Shown: positions 1 to 11,815, counted from the stretch's first letter. The stretch: DNA of 64,000 bases from DT-68 sp965263245 (GCA_965263245.1 CBDHHR010001146.1:186001-250000); one strand, 5' to 3'. Program-made: numbers and translations. The notes: generated from the letters alone by a model not told the origin.

Positions 1-1
1 T

Positions 2-1468
2 CAAATAGAAAATGAAACAAATTGAGATGAAAAAAACAAAATTTATAAATGTCCTCTAGACAACAAAAGAGGTATTAGTCAAAAATCTTATTTTATAGTT
101 GATAATCAAGATTGAAATCAAAATAAAGATTTAATAAAAATAAAAATAAATAATCAATTATCAGAAAAAATTATAAAATTTTTAACAAAAAAAGAAATAA
201 TAGCATCAACAATTTTTCCAGATTTAGAAGGATTAAAATTAGAATTTGAAAATTCATCTAAATATCATTTTTTGGAAAAAGGAAATTCTTTACAAAAATT
301 AGAAAATTATGGTAGAGAGATTGAAAATTATGACAAAGCAATTCAAAATTATGTTAGATCAATTAAAAATTATGACAAAATAGTTAAAAATTATGATAGA
401 GCAATTGAAAATTATGATAAGGCAATTGAGTTAGATCCAAATTTTTCAGTTGCTTATAATAACAAAGGTATTTGTTTACAAAAATTAAGAAAAAATAAAG
501 AGGCAATCAAATATTTTGATAGTGCAATTAAAATAGATTTAAATTTTTTTCGTGCTTATAATAACAAAGGATTTTCTTTAAACAAATTAGGAAAATATAA
601 TGAAGCAATCAAATGTTTTGATATAGCACTTAAATTAAATCCAAAACTTTTACTTGCTTATAATAACAAAGGATTTTCTCTAGATAAATTAGGAAAATAT
701 AATGAAGCAATCAAATATTTTGATAAAGCAATTGAAATAGACCCGAATTTTTCAAATGTTTATACTAATAAAGCAATCTCTTTGAATAAATTAGGAAAAT
801 ATAAAGAAGCAATCAAATATTTTGATAAAGCAATTGAATTAAATCCAAACATTGCATTTATTTATGGGAATAAAGGTATTTTTTTAAGTAGATTAGGAAA
901 ATATAAAGAAGCAATCAAATATTTTGATAAAGCAATTGAAATAGACCCGAATTTTTCAAATCCTTATAACAATAAAGGATTTTCTTTAGATAAATTAGGA
1001 AATCATAAAGAAGCAATTAAATATTATGATATAGCACTTAAATTAAATCCAAAATTTTTATTAGCTTACAATAATAAAGGAATTTCTTTAAGCAAACTCG
1101 GCAAACATAAAGAAGCAATAAAATGTTATGATGCATTAATTAAAATAGATCCAAATTTTTTGAATGTTCATAATAATAAAGGAATTTCTTTAAGTAAGTT
1201 AGATAAAGATAAAGAAGCAATTAAATTTTTCAAAAAAGAAATTGATTTAAATCCAAATTTTGCAGTAGTTTATAATAACATGGGATTTTCTTTATTTAAA
1301 TTAAAAAAATATGAAGATTCTATTGAGTTTTTTGATAAAGCTATTAAATTAAATCCAAACATTTCAAAATTTTATTTTGATAAAGCAAATTCTTTAAAAA
1401 AATTAGGTAAACATAAAGAAGCAATGGAATGTTTTAATATAGCAACAAAAATTAGTTGAAAAATGTAA
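2..1468 (+). CDS. FRG-domain/TPR-repeat protein (5' end outside window)
   Basis: The reading frame is open from the window edge, so the N-terminal half of the FRG domain is missing. The first ~90 residues match the C-terminal part of the FRG domain of the next gene almost residue for residue (both have KRGISQKSYFI and STIFPDL). About ten 34-residue tetratricopeptide repeats follow, each with a YNNKG core and an EAI-ending helix. TPRs usually bind protein partners; FRG domains (named for a Phe-Arg-Gly motif) occur in toxin- and defence-like proteins of unknown biochemistry. An in-frame TGA near the end is read as Trp, giving a short WKM tail. The neighbour ends in a Leu-Ile-Glu-Lys peptide that this copy still encodes one frame over, so the tail looks like a terminal frameshift. 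Domain identity is secure; function is not. Confidence 0.85.
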
Positions 1469-1696
1469 AAATAAACAAAAAAGTATGATTATTTTTTAGA
1501 AAAGTTTCATTAATAATCAATAAATATCAACTAATAAATATTATATTTACTAAATAAGTTTGTGTATTTCTTCAAAAGCAATTAGACATAATTGTGAAAT
1601 TTGTTTACTAGAATATGATCGCACAATAAAATCAAAAATACTAACAACATTTAAAACATTTATAATTTATATAAGTTTAAAATAAAAGAGGTAAAA

Positions 1697-4462
1697 ATGA
1701 TAAAAGACACACTTGTAAAATTTTTAAAAAGAAATAATAATAAAATTGAAAATGAAGACCAATTTTTAGAATTAATCGCACTAATTGCAAAAGAAAAAGA
1801 AAGTTATTTGTTTAGAGGTCAAGCAAATAGCTTATGAAAACTTGAATCTGCTTTTTCTAGAAGAGAAGATATAACTTCTAAAGAATCTGCTTTATTTCTT
1901 TTTAACGAAAGAATAAAGTTTATTAAGGAAAAATATTTTGAAAAAGATAATTTAATTTTAGCTTCTCAAATGCAACATGTAGGAATAGAGACCATTTTAA
2001 TTGATTTTACTTCCAATTTTTTTCATGCACTTTGATTTGCTTTTGCAAAATTAGAAGAAAATATTAAACTTATAGAAAATCAAGATAATTTAAAATATAG
2101 GTCTTTATATTTAATAAAAAATAATAAAAATATACTTAACAAAATAAAAAATGAAAAAGATTGAAACAAAAAAAATGAAATTTATAAATGTCCTTTAAAT
2201 AACAAAAGAGGAATTAGTCAAAAATCTTATTTTATAATTGATAATCAAAGTTGAAAACCCAATAACATTAATTTAATAAAAATAGATATAAATAATAAAT
2301 TATCAAAACAAATTTTAAAATTTTTAACTTCTAAAGAAATAACTGCTTCAACAATTTTTCCTGATTTACACGGATTAAAACTAGAATACGAAAGTTCATC
2401 TAAATATCATTTTTTTGAAAAGGGAAACTCTTTACAAAAATTAGAAAATTATGAAAAGGCAATTAAAAATTATGAAAAAGCAATTGAATTAGATTCAAAT
2501 TTTTTATTCGCTTATAATAATTTAGGAGTAGCAAAATTAAAAATAAAAAAGTTTCAAGAATCTATCAAATATTTTAATAAAGTGATTAAATTAAATCCAA
2601 ATTTTGTAGATGTTTATAACAATTTAGGAGTAGCAAAATTAAAAATAAAAAAGTTTCAAGAATCTATCAAATATTTTAATAAAGCAATTAAATTAAATCC
2701 AAATTTTGTAGATGTTTATAATAACAAAGGAAATACTTTAGTTGAATTAAAAAAATATAAAGAAGCAATTGAAAATTTTGATAAAGCAATTAAATTAAAT
2801 CCAAATGCTTTAATTTATAAAAATAAAGGCATCTGTTTAAATAAATTAAAAAAACATAAAGAAGCAATTGAAAATTTTGATAAATCAATTAAATTAAATC
2901 CAAATTTTGTAGATGCTTATAATAATAAAGGAAATACTTTAGTTGAATTGAAAAAATATAAAGAAGCAATTGAAAATTTTGATAAAGCAATTAAATTAAA
3001 TCCAAATTTTGTAGATGCTTACAACAATAAAGGTATTTTATTAAATGAATTGACAAAATACAAAGAAGCAATTGAAAATTTTGATAAAGCAATTAAATTA
3101 AATCCAAATTTTGAACATGCTTACAACAATAAAGGTATTTTATTAGAAAAATTAGGAAAACATAAAGAAGCAATTGAAAATTTTGATAAAACAATTAAAT
3201 TAAATCCAAATTTTTTAGATGTCTACAATAATAAAGGAATTTCTTTAAGTAAATTAAAAAAACATAAAGAAGCAATTGAAAATTATGAAAAAGCAATTGA
3301 ATTAAATTTAAATAATTCAAATCTTCTTTCAATTATTTACAATAATAAAGGAAGCTCATTAATTGAATTGAAAAAATATAAAGAAGCAATTGATTTTTTT
3401 GATAAATCAATCAAATTAAATCCAAATTTTGCACATGTTTACAACAATAAAGGTATTTGTTTAGAAAAATTAGAAAAAGATAAAGAAGCAATTGAAAATT
3501 TTGATAAAGCAATTGAAAAAGACTTAAATTTTTCTCGTGCTTATAATAACAAAGGATTTTCTTTAAAAAAATTAAAAAAATACAAAGAAGCAATAAAATG
3601 TTTTGATGTAGCAATTGAATTAAATCCAAAATTTTTACTTGCTTATAATAATAAAGGACTTTCTTTAAGTAAAATAAATAAAGATAAAGAAGCAATCAAA
3701 TGTTACAATAAAGCAATTGAAATAGACCCGAATTTTTCAAATTCTTATACTAATAAAGGACTTTCATTAAACAAATTAGGAAAAGTTAAAGAAGCAACCA
3801 AATGTTTTGATAAAGCAATTGAATTAAACCCAAAAATTGCATTTATTCATGAAAATAAAGGTATTTTTTTAAGTAAATTAGGAAATCATAAAGAAGCAAT
3901 CAAATGTTTTGAAAAAACAATTGAGTTAGATCCAAATTTTTCAAATGCTTATAATAATAAAGGATTTTCCTTAGATAAATTAGGAAATTATAAAGAAGCA
4001 ATTAAATATTATGATATGGCACTTAAATTAGATCCAAAACTTTTACTTGCTTACAATAATAAAGGAATTTCTTTAAGTAAAATAAATAAAGATAAAGAAG
4101 CAATCAAATGTTACGATAAAGCAATTAAGTTAGATCCAAATTTTTTGAATGTTTATAATAATAAAGGAATTTCTTTAAGCAAGTTAGATAAAGATAAAGA
4201 AGCAATTAAGTTTTTTAAAAAAGAAATTAAGTTAAATCCAAATTTTGCATTTGTTTATAATAATATGGGATTTTCCTTATTTAAATTAAAAAAATATAAA
4301 GAATCTATTGAGTTTTTTGATAAAGCTATTAAGTTAAATCCAAATTTTCCAAATTTTTATTTTAATAAAGTAGATTCTTTAAGAAAACTAGACAAACATA
4401 ATGAAGCAATCGAATGTCTTAAAAAAGTAAAGCAATTAATTGAAAAATATAAAAATAAATAA
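1697..4462 (+). CDS. FRG-domain protein with ~19 TPR repeats
   Basis: This 921-residue protein starts at an ATG behind an AAAGAGGT ribosome site. Residues 1-245 form an FRG domain with the diagnostic FRGQ motif at 39-42, and TGA codons inside it encode Trp. From about residue 250 to the end are roughly nineteen tandem TPR units of 34 residues (AYNNKG... KEAIENFDKAI pattern). Many units are near-identical in DNA, which should allow repeat number to change by recombination. It is a paralogue of the preceding gene and lies 228 bases downstream of it. I infer a sensor-like scaffold (TPR) joined to a possible effector (FRG). No catalytic activity can be assigned from sequence. Confidence 0.88.
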
Positions 4463-4592
4463 AAAAAATATAACTATTTTTTACAAGAATTTTATAGATA
4501 ATTAATAAATAATAATACGAAAATAATTATTTTCTTATTAAAATTTAGAAAATTTTACAAAAATAAAAGATAATTTTTTAAAGGAATAAAAA

Positions 4593-5399
4593 ATGTTATT
4601 AGATAAAATTTTAAAAATAAATATTAATTCAAAATTAGAAGAAAGAATCAATTATGAAGATGGAGAGTCTTTAAAAAATTTTTATGAATTTAAAACTAGA
4701 GATTATTGTCCTTATTGTAAAAACAAAAATACATTTTATCATAAAAATATTTGAGTAAATGCTGATATAGTTGAAAATAAACCTTTTTATTCAAAAATTT
4801 CATATAATAAAACTCTTGATCATTTTGTGAGAAAAGGTGATGATATATGTTTATTTTATGAAGCAAAATGTTCATTAGATCTAAAACATATAATTTATTA
4901 TGCTTTTACAATAAATGAAGAGGGAGAAATATTTAAATTTTCAGAATATCCCTTTTATCTAATAAAAGAAAAAATATCAAATCCAAATGAAAAATTATTA
5001 ACAAAATTAAATTTAAATAATTTTATGTATAGTTCATATATTTCATCATTAAATAATTTGCATATAGCTTCTTTTCTTTACATAAGAAGAGTTTTAGAAG
5101 GATTAGTTAAAAAAATTGCTTTAGATAATAAAATAGATATTTCTAATGAAAAAATGTTAGGGAAGAAAGTTGAATTAATAAAAACTCATTTACCTAGTTT
5201 TATTAAAGAAAATGTTAAAAAATTTAGTCAAATTCTGGGTGATACAATACATAATTTAACTGAAGAAGAAGCATCTAAAAATTATCAATTTATTCTTAAA
5301 ATAATTAATGCATTTATTCATGAAATTGAAGCAAAAATTAAAAAAGAAAAAGATAAAAAAGAAATACGTTCAGCACTTCAAGAATATGAAAAATCATAA
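4593..5399 (+). CDS. zinc-ribbon protein with DUF4145-like domain
   Basis: This 268-residue protein starts behind an AAAGGA ribosome site. Four cysteines (C39, C42, C86, C93) are spaced as in a split zinc ribbon, the first pair in a CPYC knuckle. The second half is helical and contains the RRVLEGLV helix typical of DUF4145, a HEPN-like domain frequent in restriction and abortive-infection proteins. A later ILGDTIHN segment sits where the family usually has a polar/His helix. One TGA codes for Trp in the N-terminal part. Position between the FRG-TPR genes and other accessory genes fits a defence role, but that is inference. The DUF4145 call is by motif only. Confidence 0.65.
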
Positions 5400-5440
5400 A
5401 TTAATGATATAAATTGATTCAAGTGTAAACGAGGTTAAAG

Positions 5441-6427
5441 ATGAACAATAATTTATTAAAAAATAAGCTCAATGGTAAATTAAAAAATAGACATAAAAAA
5501 ACGTTAATTAAAAACAAAAATATTGATGGGATAGTATTTGTCAAAAATCGTCAAATTGCTAAAAACATAGCTGTTAATAATAAAATTATTTTAACTAATG
5601 AGCAGTTAAAACCTTACATTGATAATATAGCAAATAAAGATGCAAAATTAATGCTTGACGAACTAAAAAAGTATCCACTTGCATTATTAGATAAAGCATT
5701 TAAAGAAATTGATTCTTCATTTTTATTTTTAAATCAATCAAAAGATTTTTTTAAACACCAAGTTAAAATTTTAGTTTCACAAAATCTAGAAACACATTTA
5801 AAAAGACAAGCAATAAAAACATTATCATCATTAAGATTAAAGGACATTGCTTTATTAAAAATTTTAAAAAACATTTATGATTTAGCTGATATTCTTTCTT
5901 ATAACTTTCAAGTAAATTGATACAACCTAGAGTTTTTTATAATTAATCAAAAAGGTGAAAAACACTTTATAAAAAAAACAATTGAAAATATCAAAGATGA
6001 AGTTAATGATCAAATTTTTTTATTAGAAGAAAAACTATTAAGTTATGAAAAAAAATATGGAATTATTCAATTTCAAAATTTTAAAAACATGTTAAAAAAC
6101 AATGTCATTAAACATCACCAAATAACTCATATACCATTATTAGAACTTCTTTATAAACTTTTTATTGAATACTCTATTGATAAATCTAAAAACAAAGAGT
6201 ATTACAATGAAGACTTAAAAACTAGAGTTAAAAAAAGAAGACATTTTTGAAAAGAATGATTTAATGAAGATAAATTTAAAGAAACAGAAATTGAAAATAT
6301 AAAAAATAAATTATTAAAAATTTTTAACAAAATACCGATGAAAAGCATTTATGAAGAAAGAAAAAATTGTAACATGCATTTTTTAATTACCTCAATTGGT
6401 TATGCAATACTAAATAAATTTAAATAA
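5441..6427 (+). CDS. hypothetical protein, 328 aa
   Basis: The start ATG lies right after a GAGGTTAAAG ribosome site, 41 bases from the previous stop, so co-transcription with the zinc-ribbon gene is possible. Three in-frame TGA codons encode Trp, and without code 4 the gene would look broken at residue 160. The protein is Lys/Asn/Ile-rich and mainly helical with a basic N-terminus. I see no signal peptide, membrane segment or catalytic motif. I do not recognise the family. Confidence 0.75.
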
Positions 6428-6554
6428 TTAAATTTGATAAAAACATCCTAAAAATAATAGTAAATTTGAACTTTAATAATTTACAGTTTTTTTATTTTTT
6501 TCGCGTTAAAATTATATTGTAAATTGTTTTTTAAAAAACAAATATTAAAGCACT

Positions 6555-6568
6555 AGGTGGTTAAAATT
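6555..6568 (+). promoter_or_regulatory. ribosome binding site suggesting an ATT start
   Basis: AGGTGG is followed by five bases and then ATT in the transporter frame. There is no ATG near the 5' end of the gene. The GTG inside the same stretch overlaps the ribosome site itself and has only a weak AAAG upstream. Code 4 organisms occasionally use ATT, so this may be the real initiation site. Confidence 0.4.
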
Positions 6569-7885
6569 CAAACTATTTCTAAATCATTTAAAATCATTAA
6601 TTGAAAGCTTCTTTTAGCAATTTTTTTAACATTATTAATTCCGTCAGTATACGAAATTTCTAAAGTTTATTTTGTTGGTGAAATTCAAAGTTCATATTCT
6701 TTTTCAATTGCGGGAAACTTAAATTGAATTAACGTTGCATTTGAAGTTTTAGAAGAAGCATTTTTATTACCATTATTTTTTGTGTTAAGAAATTATTTAA
6801 AAAAGAAAAATTCTAATAAACAAATTGTTGGAAAAATTTACTTAATTTCTATAATGTACATTATTTTCATTATTATGTGCATCATTTTTACCAAAGAACT
6901 TTTAAACTTTATGAACGCTAGACAAAAAACTCAAGAAGTTTTAAACTTTGTGAGAGTAGAATTATTATCCAAATTTTTTCAATTATTTATGAAGTTAATA
7001 TTAATCTTTTTAATTGCTAAAAATAAATGAAAACAAGCCATTATCTTTTTTACAATAAAAACACTATTAAACATAATGTTAGATTTTTTTGTTGTTGGTG
7101 ATAACAGCTTTTCATTAAAATTAGGTATTGTTTGAATTGCCTGAAACCAGTTAATTGTATCATTTGTTATTTCTTTTATTGGTATTTTTATGGTTGTAAA
7201 AATCTATAAAATAAAAGCTAATGATTTTATTCACCCCCAAATTTTTTCTCAATTAATAGGTTGAAAACAAACTTTTTGAAACGGAGCAGAATCATTTATA
7301 AGAAATGCTTTTTTCATTTGGTTTGTTTTAAAAACCATTAATACTTTACCAAGTGAATACAATCAGGGTGATTTTTGAGTAATGAATATTTTTATTTGAA
7401 ATTGATTATTACTACCAATTATTGCAATTTCACAATACATTAATCGTGATCAAGCTTTTAGAAGTGAAAAATATTCACTCAAAGAAAGATTAATTGCTCC
7501 AATTATTATTGCAACATTTACAATTATCTTATGGTTTGCTACAATTCCAACTTGAGAAGGTTTTATAAAGGTGGTAATGAATAATGATAATTATAAAATT
7601 ATTGCTCATCTTGCACTAGTTTCCATTGGCTTTTACGTTATTTTTGCCTACAATAACATAATCGATAAGCTTTTTCTCGGAAGTGGTAAAGCACATTTAT
7701 TATTTTGACAATCATTGATTACTAACATAGTTGTTTTTATTCCTTATTATTACTTTGCATCAATCAATAAATTAGAAGACATTGTAATCATGATTGGACT
7801 GGCAATTGGCGTTGATTCAATTCTTACATTCGGAATGTTTTTGTTTAATTATAAAAACATTAATAAAAAGATTCTAACAACTTAG
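6557..7885 (+). CDS. MATE-type multidrug/solute efflux transporter
   Basis: This 442-residue protein has about twelve hydrophobic helices and no signal peptide, matching the length and topology of MATE family cation antiporters. The first helix segment is AIFLTLLIPSVYEISKVYFVG, a stretch usual for the entry helix of MATE proteins. Nine TGA-coded tryptophans lie in or next to membrane helices. The start is uncertain. GTG 6557 gives the longest form, but a good AGGTGG ribosome site at 6555-6560 sits 5 bases ahead of an in-frame ATT at 6566. The 3' end of this gene is the left edge of a tandem duplication that continues into the next gene. Substrate cannot be told. Confidence 0.75.
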
Positions 7886-8885
7886 ATTTTAAAAAAAACA
7901 TTACTATGATAAAAAAATTAATTTAATCATTTTTTAACAGTTTATTTATTTTTAACTATATGTTAGTTAGAATAGTAATAATTTTTACACAATAAATTTA
8001 TGTTAAAAATTATTGTTTTCTAAAAGAAAGAAACTAATTCATGTTTATAATTAAAGATACAAAAACAAATAAAATATTGAAAAACTTAAAAAATAGAGTT
8101 AATTCAATCAATAAATCAAATTTAGAAAACGGTTCTAAAGTTAGAATAATAATTGACGGAATTTTTGAAAGAAAAGAGGAAGATGTGTCAAAACCTCCCA
8201 AGTGATTTAAAGCTTTTGAAACTAAAATCAACCAAAAAATTACTAAATTAGATGAAAATGTTGAAACTCAAATTACTAAATTAAAAGAAGATCTTGAAAC
8301 TAAAATTACTAAGTCAAATGAAAATGTTGAAACTAAAATTACTAAATTAAAAGAAGATCTTGAAACTAAAATTACTAAATTAAAAGAAGATCTTGAAACT
8401 AAAATTACTAAGTCAAATGAAAATGTTGAAACTAAAATTACTAAATTAAAAAAAGATGTTGAAACACAAATTACTAAATTAAAAGAATATTTTGATACTA
8501 AAATTCCTAAATGATTTAAAAATTGAAATCAAAAAACTTTCATTCCTTTTAAAGAAAAAGTTGAGAAAGACATTGTCAGCATTAAAAAAGACATTGTAAT
8601 TATGAAAAAAGATATTACTGCTATGAAAAATACTCCCACAATGAAAAAAGAACTTGGTCTAACTTAAAATAATTTAATAATTAGAATTTTTAAAATAATA
8701 AACATTAATAAAAAGATTCAAATAATTTAAAACAAAACATTATTATGATAAAAAAATTAATTTATTTATTTTTAACCATGTATTAATAGAAAAAGAAAGT
8801 TTTAATTCATAATTAAATTTATGTTAAAAATTATTGTTTTATAAATAAAAAAAGATACTTTTATGATTATAACTAGCAATGCAAA
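7855..8885 (+). repeat. tandem duplication of MATE tail, spacer and coiled-coil gene start
   Basis: The DNA from about 7855 (last codons of the transporter) through the spacer and into the coiled-coil gene recurs about 845 bases later, from about 8699 onward. Shared blocks include ACATTAATAAAAAGATTC, ATGATAAAAAAATTAATTTA and ATGTTAAAAATTATTGTTTT. The second copy is more diverged and ends in a pseudogene. This shows a segmental duplication with its left edge inside the transporter gene. Confidence 0.75.
8041..8667 (+). CDS. repeat-rich coiled-coil protein, 208 aa
   Basis: The N-terminal ~45 residues form a distinct segment (ILKNLKNRVNSINKS then RIIIDGIFERKE). Six or seven 14-residue units of the type ETKITKLKEDL or ETKITKSNENV follow, giving a heptad pattern and a long coiled coil, then a KxDIxxMKK tail. 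Layout resembles the short coiled-coil DUF16/UPF0134 paralogues of M. pneumoniae, but I cannot confirm homology. No signal peptide or membrane segment is visible. Trp codons are TGA. The tandem repeats are close in DNA, so copy number could vary. A decayed duplicate follows at 8863. Confidence 0.65.
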
Positions 8886-9010
8886 GTTAAACAAAATATT
8901 AAAAAATTTAAAAAATAGAGTTAATTCAATCAAATAAATTAGAATCAAAAAATAGTTCTAAAGTTAGAATAATAATCGAAAAACAAAAAGAGAACTTAGT
9001 TTAGATTAAA
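8863..9010 (+). pseudogene. decayed duplicate of the coiled-coil gene
   Basis: The first 23 codons match the start of the gene at 8041 (shared ILKNLKNRVNSI), then a frameshift gives an early TAA. Downstream bases still match the parental DNA as far as the AGAATAATAAT block, after which the whole coiled-coil part is deleted and only the last codons (KELGLT equivalent) remain. Confidence 0.7.
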
Positions 9011-9064
9011 ATAAATTTAATATTTAAAATTTTTGTTGAAACACATCAATAAATTTTAACTTCT

Positions 9065-9094
9065 TTCCAAAAAATTAACTTCTCATAAAATTGA
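9065..9094 (+). repeat. 30-bp direct repeat, left copy
   Basis: This 30-bp sequence recurs at 30824-30853 in the same orientation with two mismatches; the last 19 bp (TAACTTCTCATAAAATTGA) are identical. The two copies bracket the IS/HNH/KAP/surface-gene/OLD region, so they could be remnants of an insertion duplication or attachment sites. They could also be a dispersed intergenic repeat. Confidence 0.5.
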
Positions 9095-9149
9095 CAATTG
9101 ACTACTTAAAGAAGTTTTTATAAAGAAAAATGAAATTTCAAAAAATTTT

Positions 9150-10229
9150 CTATGATGTTGATTTTTTAATAAGAAAATGCGGGAAAATTAAACTAGTTCC
9201 ATTAGCTTTATTAATTTTTATATAAAGACCTTTAAAATTAATAGAAATCGAATCATCAGCAACATTTGTTCTATAAAGAGTAATTTTTGTACCTCTTAAA
9301 CTTGGATGATTAGGATCACCATTAGTATTTGAAGAATCAATTATCATTCTTATTTTTCTTTTAATTACCTCTTTATTTTTTTGATTATTAATGATACTTC
9401 CAGTTGAACTACTTGGAAGAATAATCATTAAATCATTGATTTTTTTAGCACTTAAAATGTTAAATATTGCTTCGATATCTTCATCCGCAGTAAAATCTCT
9501 TTTTACTTGGAAAGTTTTGGTTGTTTTAAGAGTTGTTCCACTAGTTTTACTAATTTTTATAATAATGTCTTGAGGAGTTGTTGAAATTGGTGTATCACTA
9601 CCAATTGAAACTTGTATTGATGTTCCTCTTAAGCTAGCATGATTGCCTTCACCACTTTTATTTGAAGGATCAATTAACATTATTATTTTTTTGATAATTG
9701 CGATTTTATTAATTCTATTTCCAATAATGTTTCCAGTTGTAACACTTGGAAGAGTAATTATTAAATCACTACCACTTTTAGCATCAAGAATATTTTTTAT
9801 TGCTTCTATATCTTTATTAACATCAATAATTGATTGTTTTTTAACTGAAAAATCTTCAATTTTTTTTGAAATTTCATTTTTTGTTAATTTAATAATAATT
9901 TTTTGGGGAGTAGTAGAAATATTCCTATCATCTTCCATTGAAACTTCAATTTTTACTGCTTTTAAATTTGTTTTACCAATTAAAGTTTTAATTTTTTCAA
10001 TAATTTTATCTTGATTGTTAGCAATGATTTTACCACTAGCACTATTTGAAAGTTCAATAACTTTTTCTTTGATTGTTTTTGCTTTTAAAATTTTAAATAA
10101 TTTTCCTACATCATTTTCTTCATTTTTCTCATCTTTATTAAGAAGAACAATTGGAGCAGCTATTGAAGTAGTTAATACTGCTAATGTTGTTCCTAATAAA
10201 AGTATTTTTTTAGTTTTTGATAATTTCAT
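9150..10229 (-). CDS. repeat-domain surface protein, paralogue 1
   Basis: This is the first member of a family that fills 18-29 kb. Residues 1-30 are a signal-anchor: Lys-rich start, then LLLGTTLAVLTTSIAAPIVLL, without a lipobox cysteine, so not a classic lipoprotein. Three units of ~100-110 residues follow. Each has an AI..ILDAK segment, a PS..TGxII segment, an IDPSN segment, SLRGT, ISTTPQ(N/D)II and an ISKT or INKA strand. The last unit has the variable-tail form. The layout recalls variable surface proteins of mycoplasmas such as Mvsp/lipoprotein-17-related proteins, but homology is not shown. An extracellular antigen is the likely role. It is separated from the rest of the array by the IS and HNH/KAP genes. 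Promoter and poly(A) tract lie at 10249-10282. Confidence 0.75.
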   Translation of the reverse strand: MKLSKTKKILLLGTTLAVLTTSIAAPIVLLNKDEKNEENDVGKLFKILKAKTIKEKVIELSNSASGKIIANNQDKIIEKIKTLIGKTNLKAVKIEVSMEDDRNISTTPQKIIIKLTKNEISKKIEDFSVKKQSIIDVNKDIEAIKNILDAKSGSDLIITLPSVTTGNIIGNRINKIAIIKKIIMLIDPSNKSGEGNHASLRGTSIQVSIGSDTPISTTPQDIIIKISKTSGTTLKTTKTFQVKRDFTADEDIEAIFNILSAKKINDLMIILPSSSTGSIINNQKNKEVIKRKIRMIIDSSNTNGDPNHPSLRGTKITLYRTNVADDSISINFKGLYIKINKANGTSLIFPHFLIKKSTS

Positions 10230-10248
10230 AATGTTCCTTACAATTTAG

Positions 10249-10282
10249 ATTATAAAATGTCTCTTTGCAAAAAAAAAAAAAA
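10249..10282 (-). promoter_or_regulatory. promoter with 14-A homopolymer (paralogue 1)
   Basis: On the minus strand a TATAAT box (10249-10254) lies about 12 bases ahead of an AAGGA ribosome site. Exactly 14 bp further upstream a run of 14 A (T on the coding strand, 10269-10282) occupies the place of the -35 hexamer. Confidence 0.75.
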
Positions 10283-10493
10283 GTTTATTTAGTAACCTAA
10301 AAAGCTTATTTTAAAGACTTTAAGATTTTTTTAAACTAAAAAATTAATAATGAATATGGTCAACAAAAAAATTTAAAAAATAAAATTTATTTCATTTAAA
10401 ATTATTTTCTAAATTACATTAATAAATTTATTTTTAAATAATTTAAACAATTTAGTTATGTTTTTCCTTAAAATTGATATTCCACTTTTAGGG

Positions 10494-11757
10494 GGTCAGT
10501 TCATTTTGTCTAAACATTCTTAATGACTATCTGAAAATGAGATAATCAATTAAAGGATGTTTTTATGAAAAAAAGAAAAAGATTTTGGTGATGAACTATA
10601 TGATTTAATGAAAAAACATAATATTCCCATGGAAAGTGCTGAAAATATGATTAATGACGTTGTTAAATCGATAGCTTAACTAGTTAAAAAGGCTTTAAAA
10701 GCTAAATTAGATGCACATTTAGATCATGAAAAAAATAAAGTAAGTTCAAAGTTAAACTATCAAAATAATCATTCTAAAAAAAACCAAAATTCAATTAACC
10801 AAATTGAAAAAAAAGTTATTTTTATGTATTCTAAAGGTTTAACTAACAGGGATATTTCCAACACAATTAAAGAAATTTGCGGATTTTCTTTAAATGCTTT
10901 TTACATTAGTAAAATAACCGATAAAATACTTCCTGTAATTAAAGAATTTCAAACAAGAAAACTTGATAAAATTTATCCAATGGCTTTTATAGACGAAATT
11001 AAGTTTAAAACTAGAGAAAAAGGTTACTCATCACGAGTGATTGTCTATGTACTAACGGGCATAAACATGAATGGTATGAAAGAAGTTCTTGGTTATTATA
11101 TTGCCGAATCAAGAACTTCAAAATATTGATTAAAAAAATTTAATGATTTAAAAGCTAGAGGTGTTGAAAAAATTTTAATTATTGCTACAGACAACTTACC
11201 AGAAATTTCTGAGTCAATCAATAAAGTATTTCCTAAAAGTAATATTCTAAGATCTATTCATAATCAAATTAAAATTATTGCTAAAAATGTTACTAATGAA
11301 GATCATAAAGAATTTTGTAATGATCTAAAAAAAATGTATAAAGTTAAAAAAATAGAAAAATTATTTCATAGTCTTAAACTTTTTGAACAAAAATGAAATT
11401 CAAAATACACTTATGCTGTTGGAACTTGAAGAAGACACTTTTGAGAAGTAAGCAATTTCTTTTATTATCCAAAGGAAGTTAAAACATTTGTTTATAATGC
11501 TAATCCAATTGAAGACTTAAATAAAACAATTAAAAAATATTCTAAGTATAAAAGTGGTTTTCCTGATAAAAAATCATTAAATAAATCACTATTTTTATCA
11601 ATTAAGCAAACTATGAAAAAATGAAATAAATCAATTAGAAATTGAGAAATGACATTAAAACAATTATCTATTAGTTTTAATTTAGATATTTAATTAACAA
11701 AAGATCAAATTTATGTCAATTTATTATTTTAGAAAAAATGGGAACTTACTGCTTTGT
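10494..11757 (+). mobile_element. decayed IS256-family insertion sequence
   Basis: The body is an IS256/Mutator-type transposase relic. The left edge begins GGGGGTCAGTTCATTTTGTC. The right edge near 11757, read in reverse, is GTAAGTTCCCATTTTTTC, a degenerate inverted match (GTxAGTTC..ATTTTxTC). I could not find target duplications by eye. Confidence 0.65.
10565..11693 (+). pseudogene. IS256-family transposase, broken
   Basis: From 10824 the frame is open for ~290 codons under code 4 and shows IS256 landmarks: YSKGLTNRDIS, ISKITDKI, the first catalytic Asp in FIDEIK, the second in ATDNLP, FPKSNI, and the catalytic Glu in NPIEDLNK followed by FPDKKS. Upstream the frame is damaged: a frameshift lies between the initiator MKKRKR and EKDFGDELYDL, there is an in-frame TAA at about 10677, and part of the N-terminal domain is missing after NYQNNHS. 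The DDE residues survive, so decay is at the 5' end. It is presumably immobile unless complemented. Confidence 0.85.
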
Positions 11758-11815
11758 TTTTACATTAAATATGATATTTACTAAATAGATTTATATTTAA
11801 ATATATAATTTAAAA

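Noticed and set aside
3411..3695. Minus-strand frame within the TPR gene
   Set aside because: It is the antisense shadow of the repetitive TPR region; hydrophobic low-complexity product, no ribosome site.
5918..5920. Many apparent premature TGA stops read as gene fragmentation
   Set aside because: Homologous frames continue through them and TGA falls at conserved Trp positions (for example GW of the HNH core), so UGA is Trp.
9150..10229. Surface proteins as lipoproteins
   Set aside because: The signal region has no cysteine at a lipobox; a cleaved signal or uncleaved anchor is more likely.
10494..11757. IS256 element as active transposon
   Set aside because: 5' frameshift, in-frame TAA and degenerate ends.
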